Shown one piece after another: positions 6,753 through 12,923 of a stretch of DNA of 12,923 nt (position 1 is the first letter of the stretch; every line of letters starts with the position of its first letter). The DNA is from DAOTXK01 sp034435395. Its GTDB lineage: Bacteria; Chloroflexota; Anaerolineae; Aggregatilineales; Ch27. The stretch lies in NCBI GenBank assembly GCA_034435395.1, contig DAOTXK010000174.1:1-12923 (forward strand), read 5' to 3'. The translations under genes and the position numbers were made by a program. The notes under the pieces were generated by a model. The model was not told the origin of the DNA and did not search any database. It saw only the letters and a program-made list of their open reading frames with translations.

Positions 6753-7439
6753 CTAACGGCAATAACCACCGTAGAGTGTCCGGCCAAAACCGTGCCAGGC
6801 CGCCACGCCCAGCGGCACCCAGGTCTCGCTGTCGGTGGGCGCGGTCCGGTAGGTGATCTGCTGCACCCGCATCTCCGGGCGCACCCGCCAGTCATCGGAC
6901 TCCGGCAGGTAAGCCCGCACCTCCACCGCGCCGCCGTGGAAATACAGCGTGGCGGAGACCGCATGGCGATAGTCATAGGCGGAGGACACCTGGGGGCACA
7001 ACAGGGCATGAGACGGCTCCCCAAACGCCGCGAAAACGTCGCCCAACATCACCTGGCCATCGACAAACAGATCGAGCCGCATCAGCAAACCATCGCGGAA
7101 GCGCGCCTGTACGTCATAGGAGGGGAAAAACCGCGTCTCCCAACGCAGGTAGCGCTCGTCCGGTATATCGGTCTCGGGGAGGGCATCCAGGGATTGAGGG
7201 GCGGTCAGCGGGCTGTCTCTGGCGCTGGCCAGGGCCTCCTGCTGCGTGGTGCGGCCAGGGCGGAACCCCTGCCAGCAGGGCTGCGGGCAATCCCCGGCTT
7301 CCAGATAGGCCGGCAGGAGCAGCGCCCTTTCCCCGACCCACCCCGCCAGCAGGATGCCCGCCGCCAACGGAGGCAGGAGAGCCAGCAAGGGCCACGGCTC
7401 CCGACACAACACGGCGAGGACGATGAACCACCGTTTCAT
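6753..7439 (-). CDS. Membrane-anchored protein with CPQPCWQG motif, paralogue 1 (uncharacterised)
   Basis: A 228-residue protein I cannot assign to a characterised family. It starts with a basic residue pair and a hydrophobic stretch (about 4-45, likely one or two membrane helices). An outside domain then opens with GDCPQPCWQGFRPGRTTQQEAL (split: GDCPQPCWQG at 49-58, then RPG and TQQEALA). The middle carries YDVQARFRDGLLMRLDLF (108-125) and a DVFAAFGEPSHALLC block (134-148); the end has PEMRVQQITYRT and GFGRTLYGGYC. It shares these blocks with its upstream neighbour at 7461-8294, 21 bases away, and is about 50 residues shorter, lacking the LLTPLAGD insert. Cysteines 51, 55, 148 and 227 recur in both and could form disulphides. 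ATG 7439 has GGGGGAAG 7 bases upstream. From memory, proteins with a PCWxGIxPGxTT pattern are common in Chloroflexota, but I know of no function. Confidence 0.82.
   Translation of the reverse strand: MKRWFIVLAVLCREPWPLLALLPPLAAGILLAGWVGERALLLPAYLEAGDCPQPCWQGFRPGRTTQQEALASARDSPLTAPQSLDALPETDIPDERYLRWETRFFPSYDVQARFRDGLLMRLDLFVDGQVMLGDVFAAFGEPSHALLCPQVSSAYDYRHAVSATLYFHGGAVEVRAYLPESDDWRVRPEMRVQQITYRTAPTDSETWVPLGVAAWHGFGRTLYGGYCR
7267..7298 (-). repeat. Near-identical DNA block shared by the PCW paralogues, copy 1
   Basis: These 32 bases match 8092-8123 with a single mismatch (C at 7281 against T at 8106). They encode the GDCPQPCWQG motif. The rest of the two genes is much more diverged at DNA level by eye. 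The core holds the inverted repeat CCCTGC-CA-GCAGGG. Confidence 0.75.
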
Positions 7440-7460
7440 CCCGCGTCTTCCCCCGCGCCG

Positions 7461-8294
7461 TCACTGGCAGAAGGCCAGTTCGCCCGTGGAGCCAAAACCC
7501 TGCCAGCGAGCCGCCACCGGCCTCGTGCTGGCCAGGCCCACATCCGCCCGGTAAACGATGCTCACGATCCGCATCTCCGGGCCGACCAACCAATCCACCG
7601 GCTGCTGGCGCGGCGGAGTCAGCAGTTGGTATCCTGGCGATGGGACGACCGGGTCTTCCAGCAGCCGCAACGCCTGGACTTCCACCGCCCCTTCAAAGAA
7701 GTACAGAGTGGCGAAAAGCACGGACTGAGGAATCGCGGGCATCACCGCCCAACCGGCAGCGTCGCCTGCCAAGGGGGTTAACAGGCCGTAAACGTTGACC
7801 GGTATGTAACCATTGGTCCGGCACAGGCGGGCGTGGGTGGGCGGCCCAAAGGCGCTGAAAACGTCGGCCAGCGTCACCGGTTCTTCGGGGAACAGCGACA
7901 GATAGATCAGACGGCCATCATTAAAGCGCATCTGCACATCATAGTGTGGTGGGTCGCCCGATCGCCACTCCAGCGATGAAGTCACCCGGAAACTGCCAGG
8001 CGTCGTATCCCGCACCGAACCAGCCAGAGCCAGGTCCCGCTGTTTGATGACCGCCAGCGCTTCATCCTGGGTCATCATGCCGGGGCGCAGGCCCTGCCAG
8101 CAGGGTTGCGGGCAATCCCCGGCGGCCAGCCCGCTGGGTGGGGCCGGCCACGCACGCCCCACCGCGACCGACAGGAGGACCAGAAGGAACAGCGGCAGGA
8201 CGGGGAACAACAGCCCTGCTCTCGCCTGAAACACCCACAGCAGCCACAACAACCACCATCGTCTGGCGCGGCGCATGAGGCGGTTATTCGGCAT
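7461..8294 (-). CDS. Membrane-anchored protein with CPQPCWQG motif, paralogue 2 (uncharacterised)
   Basis: A 277-residue paralogue of the protein at 6753-7439. It has a basic N-terminus (NNRLMRRARRWW) and a long hydrophobic region at about 13-47, probably two close membrane helices. The extracytoplasmic part begins GDCPQPCWQGLRPG at 59-72, followed by TQDEALAV. Further shared blocks are YDVQMRFNDGRLIYLSLF (118-135), DVFSAFGPPTHARLC (144-158), ATLYFFEGAVEVQAL (195-209) and GPEMRIVSIVYRAD, ending GFGSTGELAFC. Relative to its twin it has an extra segment at about 160-190 and another before PEMR. The start overlaps the end of the upstream membrane protein gene by 11 bases (8284-8294), which suggests translational coupling; an alternative ATG at 8276 would remove six residues. 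The role is unknown; location and paired cysteines suggest a structured outside domain. Confidence 0.82.
   Translation of the reverse strand: MPNNRLMRRARRWWLLWLLWVFQARAGLLFPVLPLFLLVLLSVAVGRAWPAPPSGLAAGDCPQPCWQGLRPGMMTQDEALAVIKQRDLALAGSVRDTTPGSFRVTSSLEWRSGDPPHYDVQMRFNDGRLIYLSLFPEEPVTLADVFSAFGPPTHARLCRTNGYIPVNVYGLLTPLAGDAAGWAVMPAIPQSVLFATLYFFEGAVEVQALRLLEDPVVPSPGYQLLTPPRQQPVDWLVGPEMRIVSIVYRADVGLASTRPVAARWQGFGSTGELAFCQ
8092..8123 (-). repeat. Near-identical DNA block shared by the PCW paralogues, copy 2
   Basis: This is the partner of 7267-7298, with 31 of 32 bases the same, covering the CPQPCWQG coding segment of the longer paralogue. The two copies are 825 bases apart in direct orientation. 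Confidence 0.75.
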
Positions 8295-9243
8295 GTTCGG
8301 CCAGGCGCGCCGCCCAGGCGACGATCCGCCCGGCCAGCCATGCCTGCGATAAGGTCAGGAACAACAGCACCAGCCCAAACAGAAGGCCATAGGGGAGGTC
8401 GGCCCACAGCGCGCCGCTCTCTTCCAGGCTCAACAGGCGCAGCCCCTGATCGCCGAAGACGCTCTGGAACAACAGGCCAGCCCATGTGCCGAGAGGCGTC
8501 ATCCAGGGCGGGAATTCCAGCGCCTGGCTGCCAATCAGGAGCGCCAGCGCGGCCAGCGTCACCCGTCCCAGGCCCAGGGCTGCGCGCACCGGGATATCAT
8601 AACGCGGCTGCCGCACGACGACTGACACCAGCAGGCCGACCGCCGCATCCAGCCCCACCGCCACCAGCGGCTGAAGGATGCCCGCCGTCATTGTCGCCGC
8701 CAGCAGCACGGCTCCTACCGGCATGGACACAGCGGGCGTGATGCCGCTCAGCAGCAGGTCCAGGTAACGTCCCCGGTAGTATTGGATGAGATCGAGCAGG
8801 ATTCCCGCGACAAATACCAGCCGCGCCAGGAACAGCGCGCCCAGCGGCCCGCGCAGCATGTAGAAGACCGACACCCAACGCGCCTGGAAGGTCAACCCGG
8901 CCCCGTAAGCCGTGATCCGCAGACTGTCCCACGTGCCCTGCGCCTTTTCCAGGCTGATGGCGTTGCCGGTGAGCGCCATCGCTCCTAGCCCCACCACCAC
9001 GCCCCCAAAAACCAGTGGCCAGTAGAGGACGCTGTGCAGAGTGCGCACCGGTCGGGTGCCGAACCCGGTCGCCAGCTGGTAGCCAAACAGGACCACCAGG
9101 GCCACTGTCGTCAGGAGCAGGCCGTGCCGCAGCGCCCGCCGCCAGCCCGCCTCGCGGGAGCGACGGCGCTGGATCAGATGCCGTAACACAGGATGGTCAG
9201 GCTGTGCCCAGGCCGGCAGTTGGAGCAGGAATCGCTTGAACAT
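8284..9243 (-). CDS. Multi-pass membrane protein resembling an ABC-2 type permease
   Basis: A 319-residue integral membrane protein with hydrophobic segments at about 42-60, 74-96, 133-152, 174-211, 222-241 and 285-308. After the second segment comes ISLEKAQGTWDSLRITAYG (96-114), which resembles the cytoplasmic E-x-x-x-GTxExLxxTP element of ABC-2 export permeases, where it contacts the ATPase. That likeness is the only functional hint. The protein otherwise has no motif I recognise, and no ATPase gene lies beside it. The gene sits in the minus-strand cluster: the NERD-like gene ends 60 bases upstream, and its own end overlaps the PCW paralogue by 11 bases. The ribosome binding site for ATG 9243 is weak (AAAGG very close to the start). 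It could be a permease served by an ATPase encoded elsewhere or an unrelated membrane protein. Confidence 0.72.
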   Translation of the reverse strand: MFKRFLLQLPAWAQPDHPVLRHLIQRRRSREAGWRRALRHGLLLTTVALVVLFGYQLATGFGTRPVRTLHSVLYWPLVFGGVVVGLGAMALTGNAISLEKAQGTWDSLRITAYGAGLTFQARWVSVFYMLRGPLGALFLARLVFVAGILLDLIQYYRGRYLDLLLSGITPAVSMPVGAVLLAATMTAGILQPLVAVGLDAAVGLLVSVVVRQPRYDIPVRAALGLGRVTLAALALLIGSQALEFPPWMTPLGTWAGLLFQSVFGDQGLRLLSLEESGALWADLPYGLLFGLVLLFLTLSQAWLAGRIVAWAARLAEHAE

Positions 9244-9303
9244 ACGCCTTTACAGTACCGCCCCTGCCTCACCAGACGACGAACGTTTTGCCTCAACCAG
9301 CGC

Positions 9304-10026
9304 TTACCCTCCCATGATCGCCTTGACGGTGGCCTTCACCGCCGCTGCATCGATCCGCTCCTCGGCCAGGTAGTTGTCCCGCAAGGCCGCCACGACATGG
9401 GGCATGTGCGCCACCGGTACCACGGGCCGCTGAGCGGTGACCACAGTCTCGGCATACGGCAGGGCGACCACCGCATAAACGGGCACCTGGGCCAGCCCTC
9501 GCTCGGCCAGGTACTCCCGCAGGGCATTCACGTCTTTGACGGCTTCCTGCGTCGGGTTGGCGCTGGCCGGGCGCAGTTTGTTGGCCTCGGTGCGCCTGAA
9601 CCAGATGTTACCTTCCAGGAAAAAGACCCCCTTACGCGCAAAGAAATAGAAAACCAGCGCTCCGTTGGGACCCACCAGCACTGCATCCACATAACCCAGC
9701 CCCCGCCGGCTGATGTTCCGGATGAAGGTGTAGCGGTAATCTAGGGCCTGCGCCAGCACACTCCCCATCCGCCGCGCGTACTGGTTATCCTCCGGAAAGG
9801 TCACCCCCCGAATCACCAGCCCCAAGCCAACCACCGCCGTCAGCAGGCCAGCCCCGACGAGGGCCGTTTCCAGCACGCTATACCAGCCCGCGCGAGCCAG
9901 CGGGACCACCACCAGCAGCACGCCGAAGGCCACCAACACCAGCCCGACCAGCACCACGATCATGCCGGTGATAAACAATCGGCGGGCCTGCCGGGCCATG
10001 GCCCGGGCCGGCGAGATGTTGTGCAT
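9304..10026 (-). CDS. Two-helix membrane protein with a degenerate NERD-like domain
   Basis: A 240-residue protein. Two membrane helices at about 18-43 and 51-73 are followed by a cytoplasmic domain from about 80 onward. The domain fits the NERD (nuclease-related) pattern: YVDAVLVGPNGALVF (112-126) matches the strand pair with a conserved aspartate (D114), a W follows the next turn (NIWFRR, 140-145), and NPTQEAVKDVNALREYL (157-173) matches the NP-x-x-Q...L helix typical of the family. The catalytic E-x-K expected after the GPNG turn is replaced by Y127-F128-F129. Known NERD proteins are predicted, mostly untested, nucleases, so this member is likely to bind rather than cut, or to be only a distant relative. 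ATG 10026 has GAGAGGGA 8 bases upstream. The gene follows the receiver gene by 172 bases on the same strand. Confidence 0.68.
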   Translation of the reverse strand: MHNISPARAMARQARRLFITGMIVVLVGLVLVAFGVLLVVVPLARAGWYSVLETALVGAGLLTAVVGLGLVIRGVTFPEDNQYARRMGSVLAQALDYRYTFIRNISRRGLGYVDAVLVGPNGALVFYFFARKGVFFLEGNIWFRRTEANKLRPASANPTQEAVKDVNALREYLAERGLAQVPVYAVVALPYAETVVTAQRPVVPVAHMPHVVAALRDNYLAEERIDAAAVKATVKAIMGG

Positions 10027-10198
10027 GGCCTGTGTCCCTCTCTACAAGGGGTAGTTGGCTAAGTCCCTGCCTGAGCCGCCTGGCCCATCGCTGCCGGGGC
10101 AATGCTCACCCTTATCACACGCGCACGCCACCGAACACCTGACATGCCCCCGGCGCGTACCAGGAAACCTTGAGAAGGTGACTACCCGGCTCCGGCAG

Positions 10199-10702
10199 TT
10201 ACGGTTCGGGTTCTTCGGCGTCCGTCTCGGACGCGGAAGCATCGAGAGCTGCCCCCTCCTTCGCATCGGCCTCGACTGCCGGGACCGACACCTTCCCCTC
10301 GGCGCGCTTGGCCAGCATCTCTTCCAGAATGACGCGGAACTCATCTGAGCGCGGCAGGGGTTTGTAGAGCAGCCCATCGGCCTGGGCCTGCGCAATGACG
10401 GCGTCTTCCTCCGGCGGCTGTAACCGGTAAGCCGTGATCAACGCAATGGCCACATCCTTGAGTTTGGGACTCTGGCGCAGGCGCTCACCGACAATCGGGC
10501 CGGATAGCGTGGGCAGGCGAATGTCCAGAATGGCCAGTTCCGGCAGCTCTGACTGCACCCGGCCCGCGTCCACATCCTCGATCCAGGCGACGGCCTCACT
10601 GCCGTCGACAAAGGCCACCCCTTCGATTCCCCAGACCTCGAACATCGCCAGCAACACGTCGTAGATATCGGGCTCGTCTTCAACAACCATCCAGGTAGAC
10701 AA
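10199..10702 (-). CDS. Stand-alone response-regulator receiver protein with acidic tail
   Basis: A 167-residue protein made of one receiver domain (about 3-132) and a 35-residue tail rich in Ala, Asp and Glu. The phosphorylation site is complete: acidic pair E8-D9 in VVEDEPD, phosphoacceptor D60 in LAILDIRLP, T90 in LITAYR and K114 in LYKPL. There is no DNA-binding, enzymatic or other output domain, so it should act by protein contact or as a phosphorelay step. TTG 10702 is the likely start: GAGGAG lies 6 bases upstream, and the receiver fold begins at once. ATG 10690 would cut into the first strand, and the open frame extending to 10870 gives unrelated residues. It is divergent from the soluble kinase at 11387, its probable phosphodonor, and leads a minus-strand cluster. 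Confidence 0.9.
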   Translation of the reverse strand: MSTWMVVEDEPDIYDVLLAMFEVWGIEGVAFVDGSEAVAWIEDVDAGRVQSELPELAILDIRLPTLSGPIVGERLRQSPKLKDVAIALITAYRLQPPEEDAVIAQAQADGLLYKPLPRSDEFRVILEEMLAKRAEGKVSVPAVEADAKEGAALDASASETDAEEPEP

Positions 10703-10708
10703 GGGACA

Positions 10709-10714
10709 CTCCTC
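10709..10714 (-). promoter_or_regulatory. Ribosome binding site deciding a TTG start
   Basis: GAGGAG on the minus strand ends 6 bases before TTG 10702. Neither ATG 10690 nor the upstream in-frame ATGs have a site of this quality. Confidence 0.75.
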
Positions 10715-10830
10715 GTTCACGCGACGGTAACCCACGTCAGCGGCGGCCCACCCCTGGAACGGGCCGTGTTCCCCACGGCCAGTCGGCGGACGGCACATCC
10801 CCAAAACAGCATCACGATACGCTGTGTTCA

Positions 10831-10859
10831 ATGATAAGAGGGAGCGGCACAACAGGCAA
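10831..10859 (-). promoter_or_regulatory. Candidate promoter for the receiver gene
   Basis: On the minus strand TTGCCT (10854-10859) and TATCAT (10831-10836) are exactly 17 bases apart, about 130 bases upstream of TTG 10702. Both hexamers keep most of the sigma-70 consensus. Confidence 0.45.
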
Positions 10860-10902
10860 GCGGGAATCATCCCGAATTGGGCCTGCGAGCCGCCAGATCG
10901 AG

Positions 10903-10931
10903 TTGTCGGCGGCCTCGCGCGCTGGTACTAT
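10903..10931 (+). promoter_or_regulatory. Candidate extended -10 promoter towards the soluble kinase
   Basis: TTGTCG at 10903-10908 and TACTAT at 10926-10931 are 17 bases apart, and TGG directly precedes the -10, giving an extended -10 element. It reads towards the kinase but starts about 450 bases before GTG 11387. A closer promoter could exist that I did not find. Confidence 0.45.
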
Positions 10932-11374
10932 GGTTAGGAGAAGGGTAGAATAAAGAGATCACGGCGTTTGGCCTAGTTAACCCGACGATGAAGCAGCCGT
11001 CCGTAACATGGTCACTGTTTCCGGCGGGGACGGTGATGTCAACCTGAACGCGACTGGCTGCGCCAGGCCCGGCCATGGTCGGACACAGTTGCAGGCGGGG
11101 CCTGCCAGGGCGAATTTCCGGAATCCGCCTGGCGGGACATCCGGATGCCTGTCCACACCGGCGACCGGGTATGCCAGCCCCACCCGTCCGATGGAGTCGC
11201 TCCAGGCCGTTGCCATCGTCCTGATGGACCGTTTTCAGTCTCCCGAAACGAAGGAGAAGCGCGCGGCGACATGCAGTGCCGATGAGCGGATCATAAAAAC
11301 GCTGACCCCCCAGCCTCACCTAACGGGCGGCTGCGCTGCATTCTGGGGAACAAGAAGCCGGGCGCGTGGAACGC

Positions 11375-11380
11375 AAAGGA
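11375..11380 (+). promoter_or_regulatory. Ribosome binding site deciding a GTG start
   Basis: AAAGGA ends 6 bases before GTG 11387. The earlier in-frame GTG at 11366 and the later ATG at 11417 lack a comparable site. Confidence 0.65.
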
Positions 11381-11386
11381 TGGGCC

Positions 11387-12790
11387 GTGACTGAGAATCC
11401 TAGCTCACCATCTGCCATGACTGACCAGCAGCGTCAGGCGCGTAGCGTCTTTGGCTTCATCAGGACGTTGGGCACCGCCACCGAACGTTTCTTCCGGCGG
11501 CTGTACCTGGGTGGAGGGGGCGCGCCCGTCCTGGCCGCCGATATACCCCAGCGGGAGCGTCAACTTCAGGAAGAAGTGCTCTCACGTGAGGCCGAGATCG
11601 CTCACCTCACCGCCGTGCTGGAAAGCATCGGCGAAGGGGTGATCATGCAGGATGTCGACGGGCGGATCATGATGATGAATGAGGCAGCCCGTCGGATGCT
11701 GGGCAGCCAGAAGGCCTTTTGGGAAAGCGCCCTGGCCCACCTGTTTGAAAAGTCGCTGAAGGTATTCAACCTCCATTCAGAGTTCGAACCGGTGGGCGAG
11801 CCTGTTCGAGTCGAGATCAACGATCGTATCCTGGCCGCCCAGGTCGCCGCCGTGGCCGACAGCCATAATGCCCGCCTGGGCACGGTGATCGTCCTGCGGG
11901 ACGTGACCCGCGATGCCCTGGCTGAGCGCCTGCGGGATGGCTTCATCACCCAGGTCTCGCACGAATTGCGCACCCCCCTCACCGCCATCAAAGGCATGAG
12001 CGACGTGCTGCTCAGTCAGCCTCCTGAGCGCCCTCCCAACCGTCGCTTTCTGGAAGCCATCAGCCGCAACGTGGACGTGCTGGACCGGATGATCGTCGAA
12101 CTGCTCGATATTTCCGAGATCAGCGGCGGGACGTTTGCCGTCCGCCAGGAGGAGTTGGTCCTCGACGATCTGGTGTGGAGCGTGGTCCGTGGCCTGCAAT
12201 CGCGGTGGGAACGCGCCGGCCTGGAAGTACACGTCATCAACGTCGGTCGGGGGAAAACGCGCATCCTGGGGGATAACCGGCGGCTCCGCTGGGCGTTGGG
12301 CCATTTGCTGGAGAACAGCATCAATTACACCCTCCCTGGCGGCAAGATCACGTTCCGCATCGGGGAGGTCAGCCAGAAGCGTGTTATCATTCGGGTGGAA
12401 GATACCGGCGTCGGCATCCGGGAAGTGGACCTGCCGCACATTTTTAACCGCTTCTACCGGGGCGAGGCCCGCACGCCCGACGGCAAGATCATCGATCCGC
12501 GCGGGTTGGGCCAAGGGCTGTTCATCGCCCGCGCCGTGGTGGAAGCGCATGGCGGCTACCTGGCCGTGGAGAGCAAGGTCGGCGTGGGCTCCATCTTCAG
12601 CCTGGCGTTGCCGCTGCCCGGCACGCCGGCTGAGGAAATCCGCGAGACCCGCCAGGAAGCGCCGTTGCTGCTGGAACCGCCCATCGATCCGGACGCCACC
12701 ACTCCCAACCCATACCTGGCCCGACCGGCAACCGATGAGACGCCAACCGAGCCTATGCCGGCCAATTCGCCGCCAGAGCCGAAATCCTGA
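11387..12790 (+). CDS. Soluble PAS-domain sensor histidine kinase
   Basis: A 467-residue kinase without a membrane helix. The order is a basic, partly amphipathic start (17-40), a short coiled-coil (about 55-75), PAS (about 73-175), HisKA (about 182-245), HATPase (about 293-412) and a proline-rich acidic tail (about 412-467). The H-box VSHELRTPLTAIKG places phosphoacceptor H192. The N box has N310 in HLLENSINYT, G1 is EDTGVGI (338-344), the F box is FNRFYRG and the G2 box is GLGQGLF (373-379), so the core is complete. The PAS probably senses a cytosolic signal or cofactor; no haem- or flavin-specific residue pattern was evident. Its PAS and ATPase parts are close relatives of the membrane kinase at 2513-4834. 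The divergent receiver at 10199-10702 is the natural partner. A GH57 gene starts 75 bases downstream on the same strand. Confidence 0.94.
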   Translation: MTENPSSPSAMTDQQRQARSVFGFIRTLGTATERFFRRLYLGGGGAPVLAADIPQRERQLQEEVLSREAEIAHLTAVLESIGEGVIMQDVDGRIMMMNEAARRMLGSQKAFWESALAHLFEKSLKVFNLHSEFEPVGEPVRVEINDRILAAQVAAVADSHNARLGTVIVLRDVTRDALAERLRDGFITQVSHELRTPLTAIKGMSDVLLSQPPERPPNRRFLEAISRNVDVLDRMIVELLDISEISGGTFAVRQEELVLDDLVWSVVRGLQSRWERAGLEVHVINVGRGKTRILGDNRRLRWALGHLLENSINYTLPGGKITFRIGEVSQKRVIIRVEDTGVGIREVDLPHIFNRFYRGEARTPDGKIIDPRGLGQGLFIARAVVEAHGGYLAVESKVGVGSIFSLALPLPGTPAEEIRETRQEAPLLLEPPIDPDATTPNPYLARPATDETPTEPMPANSPPEPKS

Positions 12791-12865
12791 CACCGCCACC
12801 GGGAGCGATCGCGCCGCTGACGACCTGGCGCATCCCCCGCTGCACCTTCGACAAAGGAGCTTTTT

Positions 12866-12923
12866 GTGAACCCTATCGGTGCCTTCACCTTCGTCCTCCA
12901 CAGCCACATGCCCTATGCCCGCC
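12866..12923 (+). CDS. N-terminal start of a GH57 glycoside hydrolase (partial)
   Basis: The window ends inside this gene, after 19 complete codons. GTG 12866 has AAAGGAG 6 bases or so upstream. The first residues, NPIGAFTFVLHSHMPYAR, match the N-terminal strand of family GH57, whose hallmark HxHxPY occurs here as HSHMPY. GH57 enzymes include glycogen branching enzymes, amylases and 4-alpha-glucanotransferases; the fragment resembles the branching-enzyme/DUF1957 type, but this cannot be settled from 19 residues. The gap to the kinase is 75 bases without a terminator, so the two may be co-transcribed. Confidence 0.85.
   Translation, partial: MNPIGAFTFVLHSHMPYAR

Larger units (their letters stand above)
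10703..11386. other. Long divergent intergenic region between receiver and soluble kinase
   Basis: These 684 bases separate the two divergent two-component genes. Open frames on both strands here (for example 11008-11394 plus and 10867-11319 minus) have no recognisable domain, no ribosome binding site that I can see, and arginine-, proline- and glycine-rich composition typical of chance frames in GC-rich DNA. Candidate promoters for both directions lie close together at 10831-10859 and 10903-10931. This leaves a leader of about 450 bases before the kinase, in which I recognise no known riboswitch class. Confidence 0.6.

Noticed and set aside
6396..7781. Plus-strand open frame of 461 codons across mgsA and the PCW genes
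   Set aside because: It runs through mgsA in another frame and antisense to the PCW genes. The composition is Pro/Arg/Ala-rich and no domain is seen.
9243..9303. Search for a terminator or promoter between the NERD-like and permease-like genes
   Set aside because: The 60-base gap has no hairpin followed by a T tract and no paired promoter hexamers, so the genes were left as one presumed transcript.
10867..11319. Minus-strand open frame of 150 codons in the divergent intergenic region
   Set aside because: There is no ribosome binding site or recognisable domain, the composition is chance-like, and it runs across both candidate promoters.
11008..11394. Plus-strand open frame of 128 codons just before the soluble kinase
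   Set aside because: There is no ribosome binding site at ATG 11008, no family resemblance, and it overlaps the kinase start out of frame. It is kept only as a possibility in the leader finding.
12805..12812. GCGATCGC palindrome between the kinase and the GH57 gene
   Set aside because: It is a single copy of a common palindrome in GC-rich DNA, with no array or context to give it meaning.

Overview
The window is a GC-rich stretch of a bacterial chromosome, tightly packed on both strands. The gene set (class I cytochrome c tail, GH57 start, VanZ-like protein, PAS histidine kinases, a family with a PCWxG motif) reminds me of Chloroflexota such as Anaerolineae. That is an inference from memory of these families and not something the sequence proves. 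I see no tRNA, rRNA, CRISPR array, transposase or phage gene.

Layout. Positions 1-168 hold the 3' end of a c-type cytochrome, closed by a good intrinsic terminator (199-225). A plus-strand group follows: an ABC transporter gene that is half ATPase and half permease (368-1243), a VanZ-like membrane protein (1312-1806) and a HAD phosphatase (1850-2572). The phosphatase runs tail to tail into, and overlaps, a minus-strand sensor kinase (2513-4834). Upstream of that kinase on the same strand lies a membrane-anchored M23 peptidase (4986-5855). About 500 noncoding bases then lead to methylglyoxal synthase mgsA on the plus strand (6359-6736).

The second half is a minus-strand cluster read from 10702 down to 6753: a stand-alone receiver (TTG start), a membrane protein with a NERD-like domain, a multi-pass membrane protein resembling an ABC-2 permease, and two tandem paralogous membrane-anchored proteins with a CPQPCWQG motif. 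Across a 684-base gap the receiver is divergent from a soluble PAS histidine kinase (11387-12790). The window ends in the first codons of a GH57 glycoside hydrolase (12866 onward).

How the parts may work together. The soluble kinase and the divergent receiver are natural two-component partners. The membrane kinase at 2513-4834 is a paralogue of the soluble one in its PAS and ATPase regions, but its phosphoacceptor histidine is an arginine, so it is probably a pseudokinase or a modulator. The NERD-like protein has also lost the residues expected of a nuclease, and the ABC gene has lost half of its ATPase. Three otherwise well-formed genes therefore carry core domains without their chemistry. 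The receiver, NERD-like, permease-like and twin PCW-protein cluster is the best candidate here for an undescribed system, but its function cannot be read from the sequence.
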